A stretch of DNA of 64,000 nt from Rathayibacter sp. VKM Ac-2760 (GTDB lineage: Bacteria > Actinomycetota > Actinomycetes > Actinomycetales > Microbacteriaceae), in the NCBI RefSeq assembly GCF_009834185.1, contig NZ_CP047173.1, forward strand, positions 3,782,001-3,846,000, given 5' to 3'. Made by a program: the position numbers and the translations under genes. The notes beneath the pieces were generated by a model. The model ran no database searches. It was given only the letters and a program-made list of their open reading frames with translations, and had not been told where the DNA came from. Numbering within the stretch: the first letter of the stretch is position 1; each line of letters opens with the position of its first letter. Below are positions 24,367 to 32,850 of the stretch, one piece after another.

Positions 24367-25560
24367 GTGGGCGTGCGGGCCGGCTCGCAGACCGGCGACC
24401 TGCTGCGGCTCTTCGCCGACGGCCGTCCGCGCACCCGCGCCGAGCTGGTCGAGGAGACGGGACTCGCCCGCACGGCGGTGATGACCCGGCTCGACCTGTT
24501 CTTCGAGCTCGGGCTGATCGCGCACCTCGACCGCGCGCCGTCGACCGGCGGCCGCCCGTCGGCCCGGCTGGTCTTCGATCCGTCGGTCCGCGCGTTCCTG
24601 ACCATCGATCTGGGAGCGACGCACTCGACCATCGCGCTGACCGACTTCGACGGCCGCATCGTCGTCGAGCGCCGCGAGGAGCTCGACATCGCGCAGGGCC
24701 CGGTCCGGGTGCTCGATCACGCGCTCGACGTCTGCGACGAGATCCTCGCCGACGCGCACCTGGCGCCCGAGGCGCTGGCCGGCTTCGGTCTCGGAGTGCC
24801 GGGCCCGGTCGAGCACGCGAGCGGCCGCCCGGTGCGCCCGCCGATCATGCCCGGCTGGGACGGCTTCGACATCCCGAGCTACATCCGGCGCCGCGTCGAC
24901 ACCACCGTGCTCGTCGACAACGACGTCAACCTGCTCGCCCTGGGCGAGCGCGCCTCGCGCTTCCCGCACGCGCAGGACCTGATCTTCGTGAAGATCAGCA
25001 CCGGCATCGGCTCGGGCATCGTCTCCGGCGGTGTGCTCCAGCGCGGCGCGCTCGGCGCGGCCGGCGATCTCGGTCACGTGCAGATGCCGCGCACCGCTCC
25101 GGAGGCGGCGGACGGGCGCGAGGGCGACCTCGAGGCGCTCGCGAGCGGCGGGGCCCTGGTGCGCGCGCTGACCGAGGCGGGGCGCAACGTGCACTCGGTC
25201 CGCGATCTGCTCGAGCTGCTGCGCGCCCGCGACCCCGAGGCCGTCGAGGCGGCACGCATCGCCGGCCTGCAGATCGGCGAGGTGCTGGCCACCTGCGTGA
25301 GCCTGCTCAACCCCTCGGTCATCGTCCTGGGCGGGAGCATCGCGCTCGCCAGCCCGGAGATCCTGGCGGGGGTGCGCGAGGTCGTCGACCGGCGCTCCCT
25401 CGCGCTCGCGACGCAGCGGCTGCAGCTGGTGACCGCCGAGCTCGGCGGCAGCGGCGGCGTGCGCGGCGCGGCCCTGATGCTGCGTCAGCACCTCCTCGGC
25501 CCGAGCAACGTCGACGCGTTCCTCGAGCAGCTCCGCGCGCAGAGCCTCACCGGGCGCTGA
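24367..25560 (+). CDS. ROK-family transcriptional regulator lacking the zinc motif
   Basis: 397 residues. The N-terminal winged HTH (about 5-65) contains TRAELVEETGLARTAVMTRL; the ROK sugar-kinase-like domain follows with DLGATHSTIALTD, GFGLGVPGPVEHASG, DNDVNLLALGE, STGIGSGIVSGG and LNPSVIVLGGSI. The usual C-x-CG-x-x-GC-x-E zinc cluster after the GH motif is replaced by GHVQMPRTAPEAADGREGDL, with no cysteine. The GTG at 24367 is preferred; an upstream TTG would add an Arg-rich leader. It is divergent from the Ebo-like operon, its most likely target; the ligand may be a sugar (phosphate) or cyclitol, as inference. Confidence 0.85.
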   Translation: MGVRAGSQTGDLLRLFADGRPRTRAELVEETGLARTAVMTRLDLFFELGLIAHLDRAPSTGGRPSARLVFDPSVRAFLTIDLGATHSTIALTDFDGRIVVERREELDIAQGPVRVLDHALDVCDEILADAHLAPEALAGFGLGVPGPVEHASGRPVRPPIMPGWDGFDIPSYIRRRVDTTVLVDNDVNLLALGERASRFPHAQDLIFVKISTGIGSGIVSGGVLQRGALGAAGDLGHVQMPRTAPEAADGREGDLEALASGGALVRALTEAGRNVHSVRDLLELLRARDPEAVEAARIAGLQIGEVLATCVSLLNPSVIVLGGSIALASPEILAGVREVVDRRSLALATQRLQLVTAELGGSGGVRGAALMLRQHLLGPSNVDAFLEQLRAQSLTGR

Positions 25561-25616
25561 CCCTTCGCCGGCCGCTGCCCCTTCGCCGAGCACTGGCGCC
25601 CCGGCGACGACGGAGG

Positions 25617-26813
25617 TCAGGAGCGCACCCCCGCCCGGTCGCCCGCCGACGGGTCGTTCGTCTCCCGCGAGATGCCACTTGTGAGCTCGACACGCCGCGA
25701 ATCCTCGTCAGAAGTGGCATCTCGCGGAGTCGCGGGGGCACCGGACGCGGGGGCACCGGACACCGCGGCGCCCGCCACCGCGGCGGCGACGGCGGCGTCG
25801 ATCCGCTGCTGCTCGCCCGCGGTCCGGCGGCGGCGGCGCACGACCGCCAGCACGATCAGCCCGGCGAGCAGCGCCAGCAGCACCAGCGCGCTCCACGGCA
25901 CGGCCGCGGTCGAGGCCTCGGAGGACACCGCGGCGACCTCGGGCACGGCGGCCGGATCGGCGGCCTGCCCCGCGAAGTCGGCGGTGACGACGGAGCCGGT
26001 CAGCGCGATCCGGGCGGTCGCGACGAACAGCGGCCAGACCCCGGCGACGGTGACGCTCCGGCTGGTCGAGCTGCCCGGCAGCAGCTCGGGCAGCGGCTCC
26101 GGATCGGTCGCGGCGACGGTGCCGAGGCCGAAGAGACCGGAGACCGCGAGCTCGGCGCCCGGCGCGAGGCGGGTGTTGCCCGCGTTGGTGACGGTGTAGT
26201 CGATGGTGGTCGTGCCCGGAGCGAAGGGGTTCCACTCGCCCTGGTACGAGACGGTGAGGCCGTCGACCGAGAGGGCCGGGGCGAGGTCGCCGCCGACGCG
26301 GAGGTACATCCGCGAGCCGAGGCGGCGGTCGACAGAGACGCCGGTCTCGCCCTGGACGAGGATCGAGGAGACGACGCCCGCGGCGTAGTCGCCGGGCACG
26401 GCGTCGGCCGGCACCTCGAGCTGGAACGGGATCTGCACGCTCTCGCCCGCGGGGACGACGACGTCCGGAGCCTCGAAGGAGATCCAGCTGCCCAGCTGCG
26501 TGGACGGCTCGGCGGCCGGCAGCAGATCGAGCTGCCCCGCCTCGGTGATGAAGCCGTCGGAGCCGTAGACGCGGAAGGTCTGCTCCTCGTCGTCGTAGTT
26601 GGAGACGATGAGCGCGTCGCTCAGCTGCCCGCCCGGCTCGAGCGCGTAGGCGTAGTTCGGCCGCTCGCTGCCCTGCTCGGTGTCGGCGGGCCGCACCCCC
26701 CAGGTGACGGCCGAGCTCGCCTCCTCGGCGAGCGCCTGCGCCGGCAGCACAGCGGCCGCGACCCCGACGACGAGCAGGACACCGAGCGAGCGGAGTGTGG
26801 AGCGGAACATCAT
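25617..26813 (-). CDS. DUF916-type cell-surface protein (WxL-interacting-like) with C-terminal membrane anchor
   Basis: 398 residues. A signal peptide (about 1-29, ending LPAQALA) leads to two Ig-like extracellular domains: YALEPGGQLSDALIVSNYDD with EEQTFRVYGSDGF and PAGESVQIPFQLEVPADAVP are typical of DUF916, the peptidoglycan/WxL-protein partner of Gram-positive WxL systems; TTIDYTVTNAGNTRLAPGAE belongs to the second domain. One transmembrane helix (about 305-325) is followed by RRRRR and a cytoplasmic tail. Part of that tail (DATSDEDSRRVELTSGISRE) is encoded by a 63-bp palindromic repeat. ATGATG with GAAAGG upstream defines the start. It follows the WxL-like gene, probably one transcript. 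Confidence 0.82.
   Translation of the reverse strand: MMFRSTLRSLGVLLVVGVAAAVLPAQALAEEASSAVTWGVRPADTEQGSERPNYAYALEPGGQLSDALIVSNYDDEEQTFRVYGSDGFITEAGQLDLLPAAEPSTQLGSWISFEAPDVVVPAGESVQIPFQLEVPADAVPGDYAAGVVSSILVQGETGVSVDRRLGSRMYLRVGGDLAPALSVDGLTVSYQGEWNPFAPGTTTIDYTVTNAGNTRLAPGAELAVSGLFGLGTVAATDPEPLPELLPGSSTSRSVTVAGVWPLFVATARIALTGSVVTADFAGQAADPAAVPEVAAVSSEASTAAVPWSALVLLALLAGLIVLAVVRRRRRTAGEQQRIDAAVAAAVAGAAVSGAPASGAPATPRDATSDEDSRRVELTSGISRETNDPSAGDRAGVRS
25665..25727. repeat. 63-bp palindromic repeat, copy 1
   Basis: Arms CCGCGAGATGCCACTT and AAGTGGCATCTCGCGG (perfect 16-bp complement) enclose a loop region with the core CGACACGCCG. This copy overlaps the 3' coding part of the DUF916 gene and lies between convergent genes. 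Confidence 0.95.
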
Positions 26814-26844
26814 CGTCCAGCCTTTCGAGGGGGGGTGGGGATCC

Positions 26845-26907
26845 CCGCGAGATGCCACTTATGAGCACGACACGCCGTGGAAGGCGGTCACAAGTGGCAT
26901 CTCGCGG
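26845..26907. repeat. 63-bp palindromic repeat, copy 2
   Basis: Same arms and loop core as copy 1, same orientation, in the gap just upstream of the DUF916 start codon. The gene is thus bracketed by two direct copies. Confidence 0.95.
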
Positions 26908-26927
26908 AGGGGAGGAGAGAGGGAGGA

Positions 26928-26959
26928 GGCGACCGGCCCCCGCGAGGAGGCCGGTCGCC
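26928..26959 (-). terminator. Hairpin after the WxL-like gene
   Basis: GGCGACCGGCC pairs perfectly with GGCCGGTCGCC (11 bp, 10-nt loop) nine bases beyond the WxL-like stop codon. It may partly terminate or stabilise the upstream message before DUF916. Confidence 0.6.
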
Positions 26960-26968
26960 GAGGGGTGG

Positions 26969-28237
26969 CTAGCCGAGCGCGGTGAGCGTCAGCGTGGCCG
27001 TGTAGGTGCCGGTTCCGACCGACAGCGGGAGCTGCAGGTCGAGGTCGGCGCCGAGGACCGAGGAGCCGGCCGGGTGCCCCGCCGCGGCGGAGCCGAGAAC
27101 GCGGGCGGTCGAGAGGCCGTCACCCGAGACGAAGCCGGAGACGACGGGGGCGCCGGCGACGGCTCCGCCCTCGTTCTCCAGGACCTCCGGGGTCCAGCCC
27201 AGGTACTTGCCCGAGACCGTCTGGCTTCCGGCGCGGAAGTCGCTGATCTGAGCCGACACCGACCAGGCCGGGGCGGCCAGGCGCGAGTCGGTCACGCGGA
27301 CCGGCACGAGCTCGCCCGACGCGGCGAAGTGGTCGCCCTGCTCCTCGGCGACACCGAGGTTCACCAGGTTGCTGGTGCCCTCGAGGCTCCAGGTCAGCTC
27401 ACCGTCGCGCGCCTCGGGCACGATGACGGCGACCGACTGGTCCCCCGTCCCCGCGGCGCCCGCGGCCGTTCCGGTGAAGTCGCCGTCGACGCCGGCCGCG
27501 GTGTTGCCCGCGCCGAAGTTGACCGCCGGAGCGTTCTCAGCCAGCGTGATGCGCCCGCCGACCGTCGAGCCCGCGAGCTGGACGTTGCCGGAGTTGCCCG
27601 AGAGCACGAGGTTCCCGCCGACGGTGTTGCCGAGCGCGGCCGCCGAGCCGTCCTCGTTCGCGCCGAGGAGCACGCCGCGCGAGGATCCGCTGACCGTGAG
27701 CGAGCCGCCGACGATCGCGCCGCCGACGCTGACGCCGAAGTCGCTGCCGGCGAAGGTCGCGTCGCCGCCGACGCTGGTGCGCGCCACGTCGACGTAGTTC
27801 GCCGCGTCGGTGCTGACCGAGCCGTCGACCGAGAGGTCGCTGAACTCGACGTCGATCCCGCCCGCCTCGACCATGCCGCCGACGGTGAGGTCGCGGAGGT
27901 AGAGGAAGCCGGCGCGGGTGCCCTCGGAGAACGAGACCACGTCGCCGCCGACGCTGGTGCCGTCGATCGAGATGCCGTAGGCGTCGGTGCCGATGACGTC
28001 GCCCTCGATCGTCGCCGACGTGGCGTCGAGCCACGCGTCGTCGCCGACGGTGATCGAGCCCTGCACGACGACGTTGCCCAGCACGCAGGTCTCGCCGGCG
28101 GCGACGTTGAGGTCGCCCGCGATCGTCGTGTTGCCGAGCTCGGTGCTGCACTCGGTCGTCGCCGCGAAGGCGGACGGCGCGGCGACCATCGCGAGGGAGG
28201 CGGCCGCGAGGACCGCCGTGGGCGTCTTCCACTTCAT
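26969..28237 (-). CDS. Secreted WxL-like surface protein with bactofilin-like repeats
   Basis: 422 residues. Signal peptide (1-25, ending APSAFA). Residues about 30-250 contain short repeats of the type GDLNVAAGETC, VVVQGSITVGDDA, GNLVLSGNSGNVQL and GGRITLAENAPAV, resembling the stacked beta-turns of bactofilin-like or beta-helix proteins. The C-terminal part (about 270-422), with LTWSLEG, WSVSAQISDFRAGSQTVSGK and the ending LPLSVGTGTYTATLTLTAL, is like a WxL domain, which in Firmicutes binds peptidoglycan non-covalently. ATG with GAGGAGA 6 nt upstream. The next gene is DUF916, the usual partner of WxL proteins. Adhesion or cell-wall coating is inferred. Confidence 0.75.
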   Translation of the reverse strand: MKWKTPTAVLAAASLAMVAAPSAFAATTECSTELGNTTIAGDLNVAAGETCVLGNVVVQGSITVGDDAWLDATSATIEGDVIGTDAYGISIDGTSVGGDVVSFSEGTRAGFLYLRDLTVGGMVEAGGIDVEFSDLSVDGSVSTDAANYVDVARTSVGGDATFAGSDFGVSVGGAIVGGSLTVSGSSRGVLLGANEDGSAAALGNTVGGNLVLSGNSGNVQLAGSTVGGRITLAENAPAVNFGAGNTAAGVDGDFTGTAAGAAGTGDQSVAVIVPEARDGELTWSLEGTSNLVNLGVAEEQGDHFAASGELVPVRVTDSRLAAPAWSVSAQISDFRAGSQTVSGKYLGWTPEVLENEGGAVAGAPVVSGFVSGDGLSTARVLGSAAAGHPAGSSVLGADLDLQLPLSVGTGTYTATLTLTALG

Positions 28238-28319
28238 GGGGGTTCTCCTCGGTGCGCCGGTGCGCGTGGTGGTGCGGGGAAGGGTGGTGCTCTCAGCGGT
28301 GCCGGAGCGGCGCCTGCGC

Positions 28320-29309
28320 TCAGCCACGGAGGGCCGCGATCGCGTCGTAGCTGCGGGCCGCGCTGCCCAGCGAGTTCGCCGGGTTCGGCGGCGTGGCCTG
28401 GGTTGGCGCCGTGTCCTGCTCCCAGACGCCGTAGCGCTGGCCGCGGTCGCGCAGCTCCGACAGGAACGCCTGGTACGGCAGGTTGCCCGCGCCGAACTCG
28501 ACGATGTCGTAGCCGTTGGTGTTCGCGTTGTTCGTCTTGCCGTCCTTGAGGTGCAGGATCGGGTAGCGGCGCGGGTTGCGCTTGATGTAGTCGAGCGGCT
28601 CGAAGCCCGGGTAGAGCTTCTTGCCCACGTAGGCCCAGTAGACGTCCATCTCGAGGTAGACGTGCTTCGGGTCCGTGTTGTCGTAGAACACGTCGTAGAG
28701 GCGCGTCTTCGGGTCGTCCGAGCCGAAGGCGAACTCGCCCGCGTGGTTGTGCTGGTAGAGCTTCATGCCCGCGGCCGTGACCTGCGCGCCCCAGGCGTTC
28801 CACTCGTCGGCGGCCGCGCGGTAGCCCGCGACGGTGTTGACGTTGGTCGGCGCGTTGCCGGTGCCGAGGTGCGGGGTGCCGAGGATCTGCGCGATCTCGA
28901 TCTGCTTCCCCAGCTCCGAGCGGAGCAGGTTGGTGCCGACGTGCGAGCCGACGGCCCGCAGGCCGTTGTCGTCGAGCAGCTGGCGGATCTGCTGCGGCGT
29001 GATCGCGCCGATCTGCCCCTGGGTGTAGCCGGCGAACTCGATCTCGCTGTAGCCGATGCGGCCCAGCTCCTCGAACACGGCGCGGAAGCCGAGCGAGGAG
29101 ACCTTGTCGCGGACGCTGTACAGCTGGATCCCGATCCGGTTGATCGGGACGAGCCGCGTGGCGCCGGACGAGGGGGCGGGAGCCGCGAGGGCGGGTGACG
29201 CGAGCGCGCCCGCCCCGACTCCGACGGCGACCGTCGAGGCGGCGAGCGCCGTCATCAGCGAGCGCCGGCTCATCGGCTTGGCCGTGATGGATCCGTGGTG
29301 GTGGTGCAT
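28320..29309 (-). CDS. Tat-exported sugar phosphate isomerase/epimerase-like TIM-barrel protein
   Basis: 329 residues. The N-terminus has a twin-arginine signal (MSRRSLMTALAAS, about residues 13-25, then a hydrophobic stretch to ALASPALAAP), preceded by an unusual natural MHHHHGS. The mature domain is xylose-isomerase-like: NRIGIQLYSVRD, GYSEIEFAGYTQ, LYQHNHAGEF, YLEMDVYWAYVGKK and PILHLKDGK, with Glu, Asp and His metal ligands. Such extracytoplasmic proteins travel with sugar dehydrogenase/ThuA clusters and act on oxidised sugars. ATG has AAGGAG at 6 nt. It is the gene after the PQQ-type sugar dehydrogenase, separated by a strong hairpin. Confidence 0.87.
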   Translation of the reverse strand: MHHHHGSITAKPMSRRSLMTALAASTVAVGVGAGALASPALAAPAPSSGATRLVPINRIGIQLYSVRDKVSSLGFRAVFEELGRIGYSEIEFAGYTQGQIGAITPQQIRQLLDDNGLRAVGSHVGTNLLRSELGKQIEIAQILGTPHLGTGNAPTNVNTVAGYRAAADEWNAWGAQVTAAGMKLYQHNHAGEFAFGSDDPKTRLYDVFYDNTDPKHVYLEMDVYWAYVGKKLYPGFEPLDYIKRNPRRYPILHLKDGKTNNANTNGYDIVEFGAGNLPYQAFLSELRDRGQRYGVWEQDTAPTQATPPNPANSLGSAARSYDAIAALRG

Positions 29310-29352
29310 TGTTTCTCCTTCGAAACGGAAGATGCAGGTGGTTCAGGGGGGA

Positions 29353-29392
29353 GGACCGGCCGGCCCGGGCTCTCGCGCGAGCCGGCCGGTCC
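29353..29392 (-). terminator. Strong intercistronic hairpin
   Basis: A perfect 12-bp inverted repeat (GGACCGGCCGGC / GCCGGCCGGTCC, 16-nt loop) starts 12 bases after the sugar dehydrogenase stop. It may terminate or protect the long upstream message, setting expression of the downstream isomerase gene. Confidence 0.6.
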
Positions 29393-29403
29393 TGCTGCGG
29401 CGA

Positions 29404-32400
29404 CTACTGCTGGACGGTGAGGTTCAGCAGGGTCGACGCCGCAGTGGTGTTCGCCGTGGCGGTGTGGGTGACGGTCAGCTTGTAGCTGCCCGCGGCGAGC
29501 TTCGGCAGGGTCACGACGACCTTCCCGTTCTCGTCGAGGGTGCCGGTGAGCATCGCGACGGTGGAGAGGTTCCTCTTCACCATCACGGTGACCTGGCCGG
29601 TCCCGGCGACGCCGGTGGACGTCTTCGCCTCGACCGAGACCTGCGCGCTGGCGCCGGGCTTGACCGGGTTCGGCGAGACGGTCGCGGTGAGCACGGAGTC
29701 GGCCTTCGACACGATCAGGCGGGCGGTGCCGGCCGAGGCCTTGTAGGTCCCGTCCGCTCCGTACGCCGCCCGGAACGTGTGCGTCCCGGCCCCGAGCGTC
29801 TGCGGGAGGGCGATGGTCGCCTTCCCGCCGGTGAGGGCGCTGCGGCCGATCTCGGTGTCGCCCTCGTAGAGGACGACCTCGCCACCGGGGGTGCCGCCCT
29901 GGCCGGAGACGGTGACCGTCGCCGATCCGGGAGCGCCGAAGGTGACGCGCGGGGCGTCGAGCGCGACAGTCGTCGTCGAGGCGACCGTCGGCGCGTTCGC
30001 CGCGGCGAGGTCGATCGTGAACGAGACTGTGCCGACCGTCGAGACGTTGCCGCCGGTGTCGGTGGCGCGGTACTGGACCGTGCGGGCGCCGTTCGTGGTG
30101 AACGGCACCGAGTAGGCGCCGTTCGCGGCGCGGACCGTGGTCCACGTCGTGCCGTTGTCGACCGAGTACTGCACGCTGGCGAGCGCGCCGTTGTCGGTCG
30201 CCGCCAGGTTCAGGTTCACCGCGCGGTTGTAGACGCCGCCGACGCCGGTGGGCGCTGCGGGGTCGAGGGTCGCGCTGACGGTCGGCGCCGTCTTGTCGCC
30301 GGCACCCGCACCCTGGAAGGTGAGGGAGTCGAGCGACAGGCCGGAGGGCGAGGTCACGTAGAGCGAGCCGGTTCCGGTGGGCTGACCGGAGAACGGCACG
30401 AGGACGTCCTTCCAGCCGGCTCCGGCGGGGATGGTCGCCGTGCCGAAGGGCGCCGCGTCGGCGGCGTTCCAGCGGAGGTCGACGGTGCCCTCACCGGTGG
30501 CGCGGACCACGACGCCGGTCAGGTTCGCGAGGTTCACCGGGTCCCAGCGCAGGAAGGATCCCGCACCGAGCCCGCTGACCGCGTTGCCGCCGCTGGCGGT
30601 GGTGTCCGCGTAGGGCAGGACGCCCTCGCGGGCGGCGTGCTCCGCCTCCTGCGTCTTCGGGTTCAGCCGCAGCGTCGCCTCGGCCGCGGCCGGGGGCAGT
30701 CCGTTGAAGCCGGCGTCCGTGTAGGTCACGACGACGGTGCCGTACAGCAGCGCGCCGGGGCCGTGCTCGGGCGAGTCCTTCGACGTCGGGAACGCTCCCG
30801 TGGCACCGGTGCCGGTGACCTCGGGGTGGGCGTGCTCGTCGTGGCCGAGACCGTAGGTCCAGGCGACGCGGCTGCCGACGATCTGGTCGCCGTCCTCCGC
30901 GTCACGGCCGGTCACCCGGTAGGGGATCGCGTCGCCCCACTCGAAGAACGAGCCGTTGCCGGGCGTCGCGATCTCGATCTGCGGCGCCTGGTTGCCCACC
31001 GAGATCACCCGCGAGGTGAGGCTGAACTTGCCCTTGGCGTCGGTGACGCGCAGGCGGGCCGTGAACTGGCCGAGCTCGGTGTAGGTGTTCTTCACGGTGA
31101 CGCCGGTGGCGTCGAAGGTGCCGTTGCCGTCGAAGTCCCAGTCGTAGGTGAGCGCGTCGCCCTCGGGGTCGGAGGATCCCTTGGCGTCGAACGTCACCTC
31201 GAGCGGAGTCTGCGAGGCGGACAGCGGCGTCGCGGTGAAGCGCGCCTGGGGGGCCTTGTTGCCCTCGGCGTAGTCGATCCGGTACAGGCCGGCGTCGGGG
31301 TTGGCGCGGAAGAAGCCGTCGCCGTACTCGAGCACGTACATCGACCCGTCGGGGCCGAACTCGATGTCCATCGGGTTGTCGTGGATCGGCTGCGCGGCCT
31401 GGCTGAGCGCCGCGTTGGGCAGGAAGTCCTCGATGTGCGTGACCGCGCGCTCCTCATCGAGCGTGAACGCCGCGATGTAGTCCTGCGAGAACTCGCCGAA
31501 GAAGGTCTTGTCGTTCCAGTACGCCGGGAACTTCGACGTCGAGGGGTTCTCCTCGTCGAAGTGGTAGACCGGTCCGCCCATCGGGCCCTGGCCGGTGCCG
31601 GTGCCGAAGTTGACGAGCTCGTCGAACGGCTGGTCGCCCGGGTTGTCGCCGTAGTAGACGGTCGCCGGCGTCGCCGCCGGGATGTCGACGAGGCCGGTGT
31701 TCCAGCGCGAGTTGTTCTTCAGGTTCTGCGGGTCGAAGAAGCCGCGGGGCGTCGCCGTCTCGAAGTTCCACTCGTTGTACGCCGCGTTCGGCCCGTGCAC
31801 GTACGGCCAGCCCGAGTTCTGCGGCTGGTCGAGACCGGTCGCGTTCCACTCCACGAGACCCATCGGCCCGCGCACGCCGTCGGCCGCAGCGGCCTTCGTC
31901 GCGTCGGGACCGTAGTCGCCCCAGGAGAGGGTGTTCGTCTCGGAGTCCACGTCGATCTTGAACGGGTTGCGCACGCCCATCACGAAGATCTCGGGACGGG
32001 TCTTCTCGGTGCCCACCGGGAACAGGTTGCCCTCGGGGATCGTGTACGAGCCGTCCTCCTGCACCGCGATCCGGAGGATCTTGCCGCGGAGGTCGTTCGT
32101 GTTGCCGGCACCGCGACGCGAGTCGAAGCCGGGGTTCATGCCGGGTGCGTCGTTGTTCGGCGCGAAGCCCGCGGCCCCCGGAGCGCTCGCCGGCGTGTTG
32201 TCGCCGGTCGAGAGGTACAGGTTGCCGTCGGCGTCCCAGTCGAAGTCGGCGCCCACGTGGCAGCACTGCCCGCGCTGCGCCTCGACCTCGATGATCTTCT
32301 GCTCGCTGCCCAGGTCGAGTCCGGAGCCGGTCCACTTGAACCGGGAGAGGCGGTTGACGCCCTTCCACTGGTCCCAGTAGCTCTCGGTCTCGCCCGCGGG

Positions 32401-32850
32401 GAGCATGTTGGGGGCCGCACCGGTCGGCGTGCCGCTGAGGGGCGCGTAGACCAGGTAGACCCACTGGTTCTCGGCGAAGTCGGGGTCGATGCCCACCGAC
32501 TGCAGTCCGTCCTCCGAGTTCTGGTAGACGGGGATCGTGGCCACGACGCGCGTGGTGCCGGTCTTCGGGTCGGTGTGGCGGATCTCGCCGTTCCGGGCCG
32601 TGTGGAGGACCGACTTGTCCGGGAGGACGGCGAGGTCGATCGGTTCGCCGACGTTCTTCGTCAGCAGCACCTTCTCGTAGTTGCTCCAGTCGAGCGCGGA
32701 CTCCGCGCCCGGCTCCGAGCCGTGGTCCACTCCGTCGTGGGCCGAGGCGGGCAGGCCGAGAGCGGTGAGTCCGGAGACCGTCACCAACCCGGCGATGCCG
32801 AGGGCGAAGAGACGCCTGATGCTTCTCTTCGTGGATCGCTTACCATTCAT
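29404..32850 (-). CDS. Large secreted sugar dehydrogenase (GDH/sorbosone dehydrogenase type) with PKD, carbohydrate-binding and Ig-like domains
   Basis: 1148 residues. Signal peptide about 1-37. Residues about 50-440 are the six-bladed glucose/sorbosone dehydrogenase propeller: VGEPIDLAVLPDKSVLHTAR, EDGLQSVGIDPDFAENQWVY, GQCCHVGADFDWDADGNLYL, FVMGVRNPFKIDVD and FGPDGSMYVLEYGDG. Then come a PKD domain (FDAKGSSDPEGDALTYDWDF, about 465-545), an Ig-like region, a CBM6-like module (about 665-800), and at least three further Ig-like domains to the end (KTAPTVSATLDPAAPTGVG; GTHTFRAAYGADGTYKASAG). It should oxidise polysaccharide-derived sugars at the cell surface with a quinone cofactor. ATG with GAAGGAA upstream. 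Part of the ABC importer operon. Confidence 0.87.
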   Translation of the reverse strand: MNGKRSTKRSIRRLFALGIAGLVTVSGLTALGLPASAHDGVDHGSEPGAESALDWSNYEKVLLTKNVGEPIDLAVLPDKSVLHTARNGEIRHTDPKTGTTRVVATIPVYQNSEDGLQSVGIDPDFAENQWVYLVYAPLSGTPTGAAPNMLPAGETESYWDQWKGVNRLSRFKWTGSGLDLGSEQKIIEVEAQRGQCCHVGADFDWDADGNLYLSTGDNTPASAPGAAGFAPNNDAPGMNPGFDSRRGAGNTNDLRGKILRIAVQEDGSYTIPEGNLFPVGTEKTRPEIFVMGVRNPFKIDVDSETNTLSWGDYGPDATKAAAADGVRGPMGLVEWNATGLDQPQNSGWPYVHGPNAAYNEWNFETATPRGFFDPQNLKNNSRWNTGLVDIPAATPATVYYGDNPGDQPFDELVNFGTGTGQGPMGGPVYHFDEENPSTSKFPAYWNDKTFFGEFSQDYIAAFTLDEERAVTHIEDFLPNAALSQAAQPIHDNPMDIEFGPDGSMYVLEYGDGFFRANPDAGLYRIDYAEGNKAPQARFTATPLSASQTPLEVTFDAKGSSDPEGDALTYDWDFDGNGTFDATGVTVKNTYTELGQFTARLRVTDAKGKFSLTSRVISVGNQAPQIEIATPGNGSFFEWGDAIPYRVTGRDAEDGDQIVGSRVAWTYGLGHDEHAHPEVTGTGATGAFPTSKDSPEHGPGALLYGTVVVTYTDAGFNGLPPAAAEATLRLNPKTQEAEHAAREGVLPYADTTASGGNAVSGLGAGSFLRWDPVNLANLTGVVVRATGEGTVDLRWNAADAAPFGTATIPAGAGWKDVLVPFSGQPTGTGSLYVTSPSGLSLDSLTFQGAGAGDKTAPTVSATLDPAAPTGVGGVYNRAVNLNLAATDNGALASVQYSVDNGTTWTTVRAANGAYSVPFTTNGARTVQYRATDTGGNVSTVGTVSFTIDLAAANAPTVASTTTVALDAPRVTFGAPGSATVTVSGQGGTPGGEVVLYEGDTEIGRSALTGGKATIALPQTLGAGTHTFRAAYGADGTYKASAGTARLIVSKADSVLTATVSPNPVKPGASAQVSVEAKTSTGVAGTGQVTVMVKRNLSTVAMLTGTLDENGKVVVTLPKLAAGSYKLTVTHTATANTTAASTLLNLTVQQ

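Noticed and set aside
25665..26907. Insertion sequence formed by the DUF916 gene between two palindromic repeats.
   Set aside because: The gene encodes a signal peptide, extracellular domains and a membrane anchor, with no transposase features; no target-site duplication was identified.
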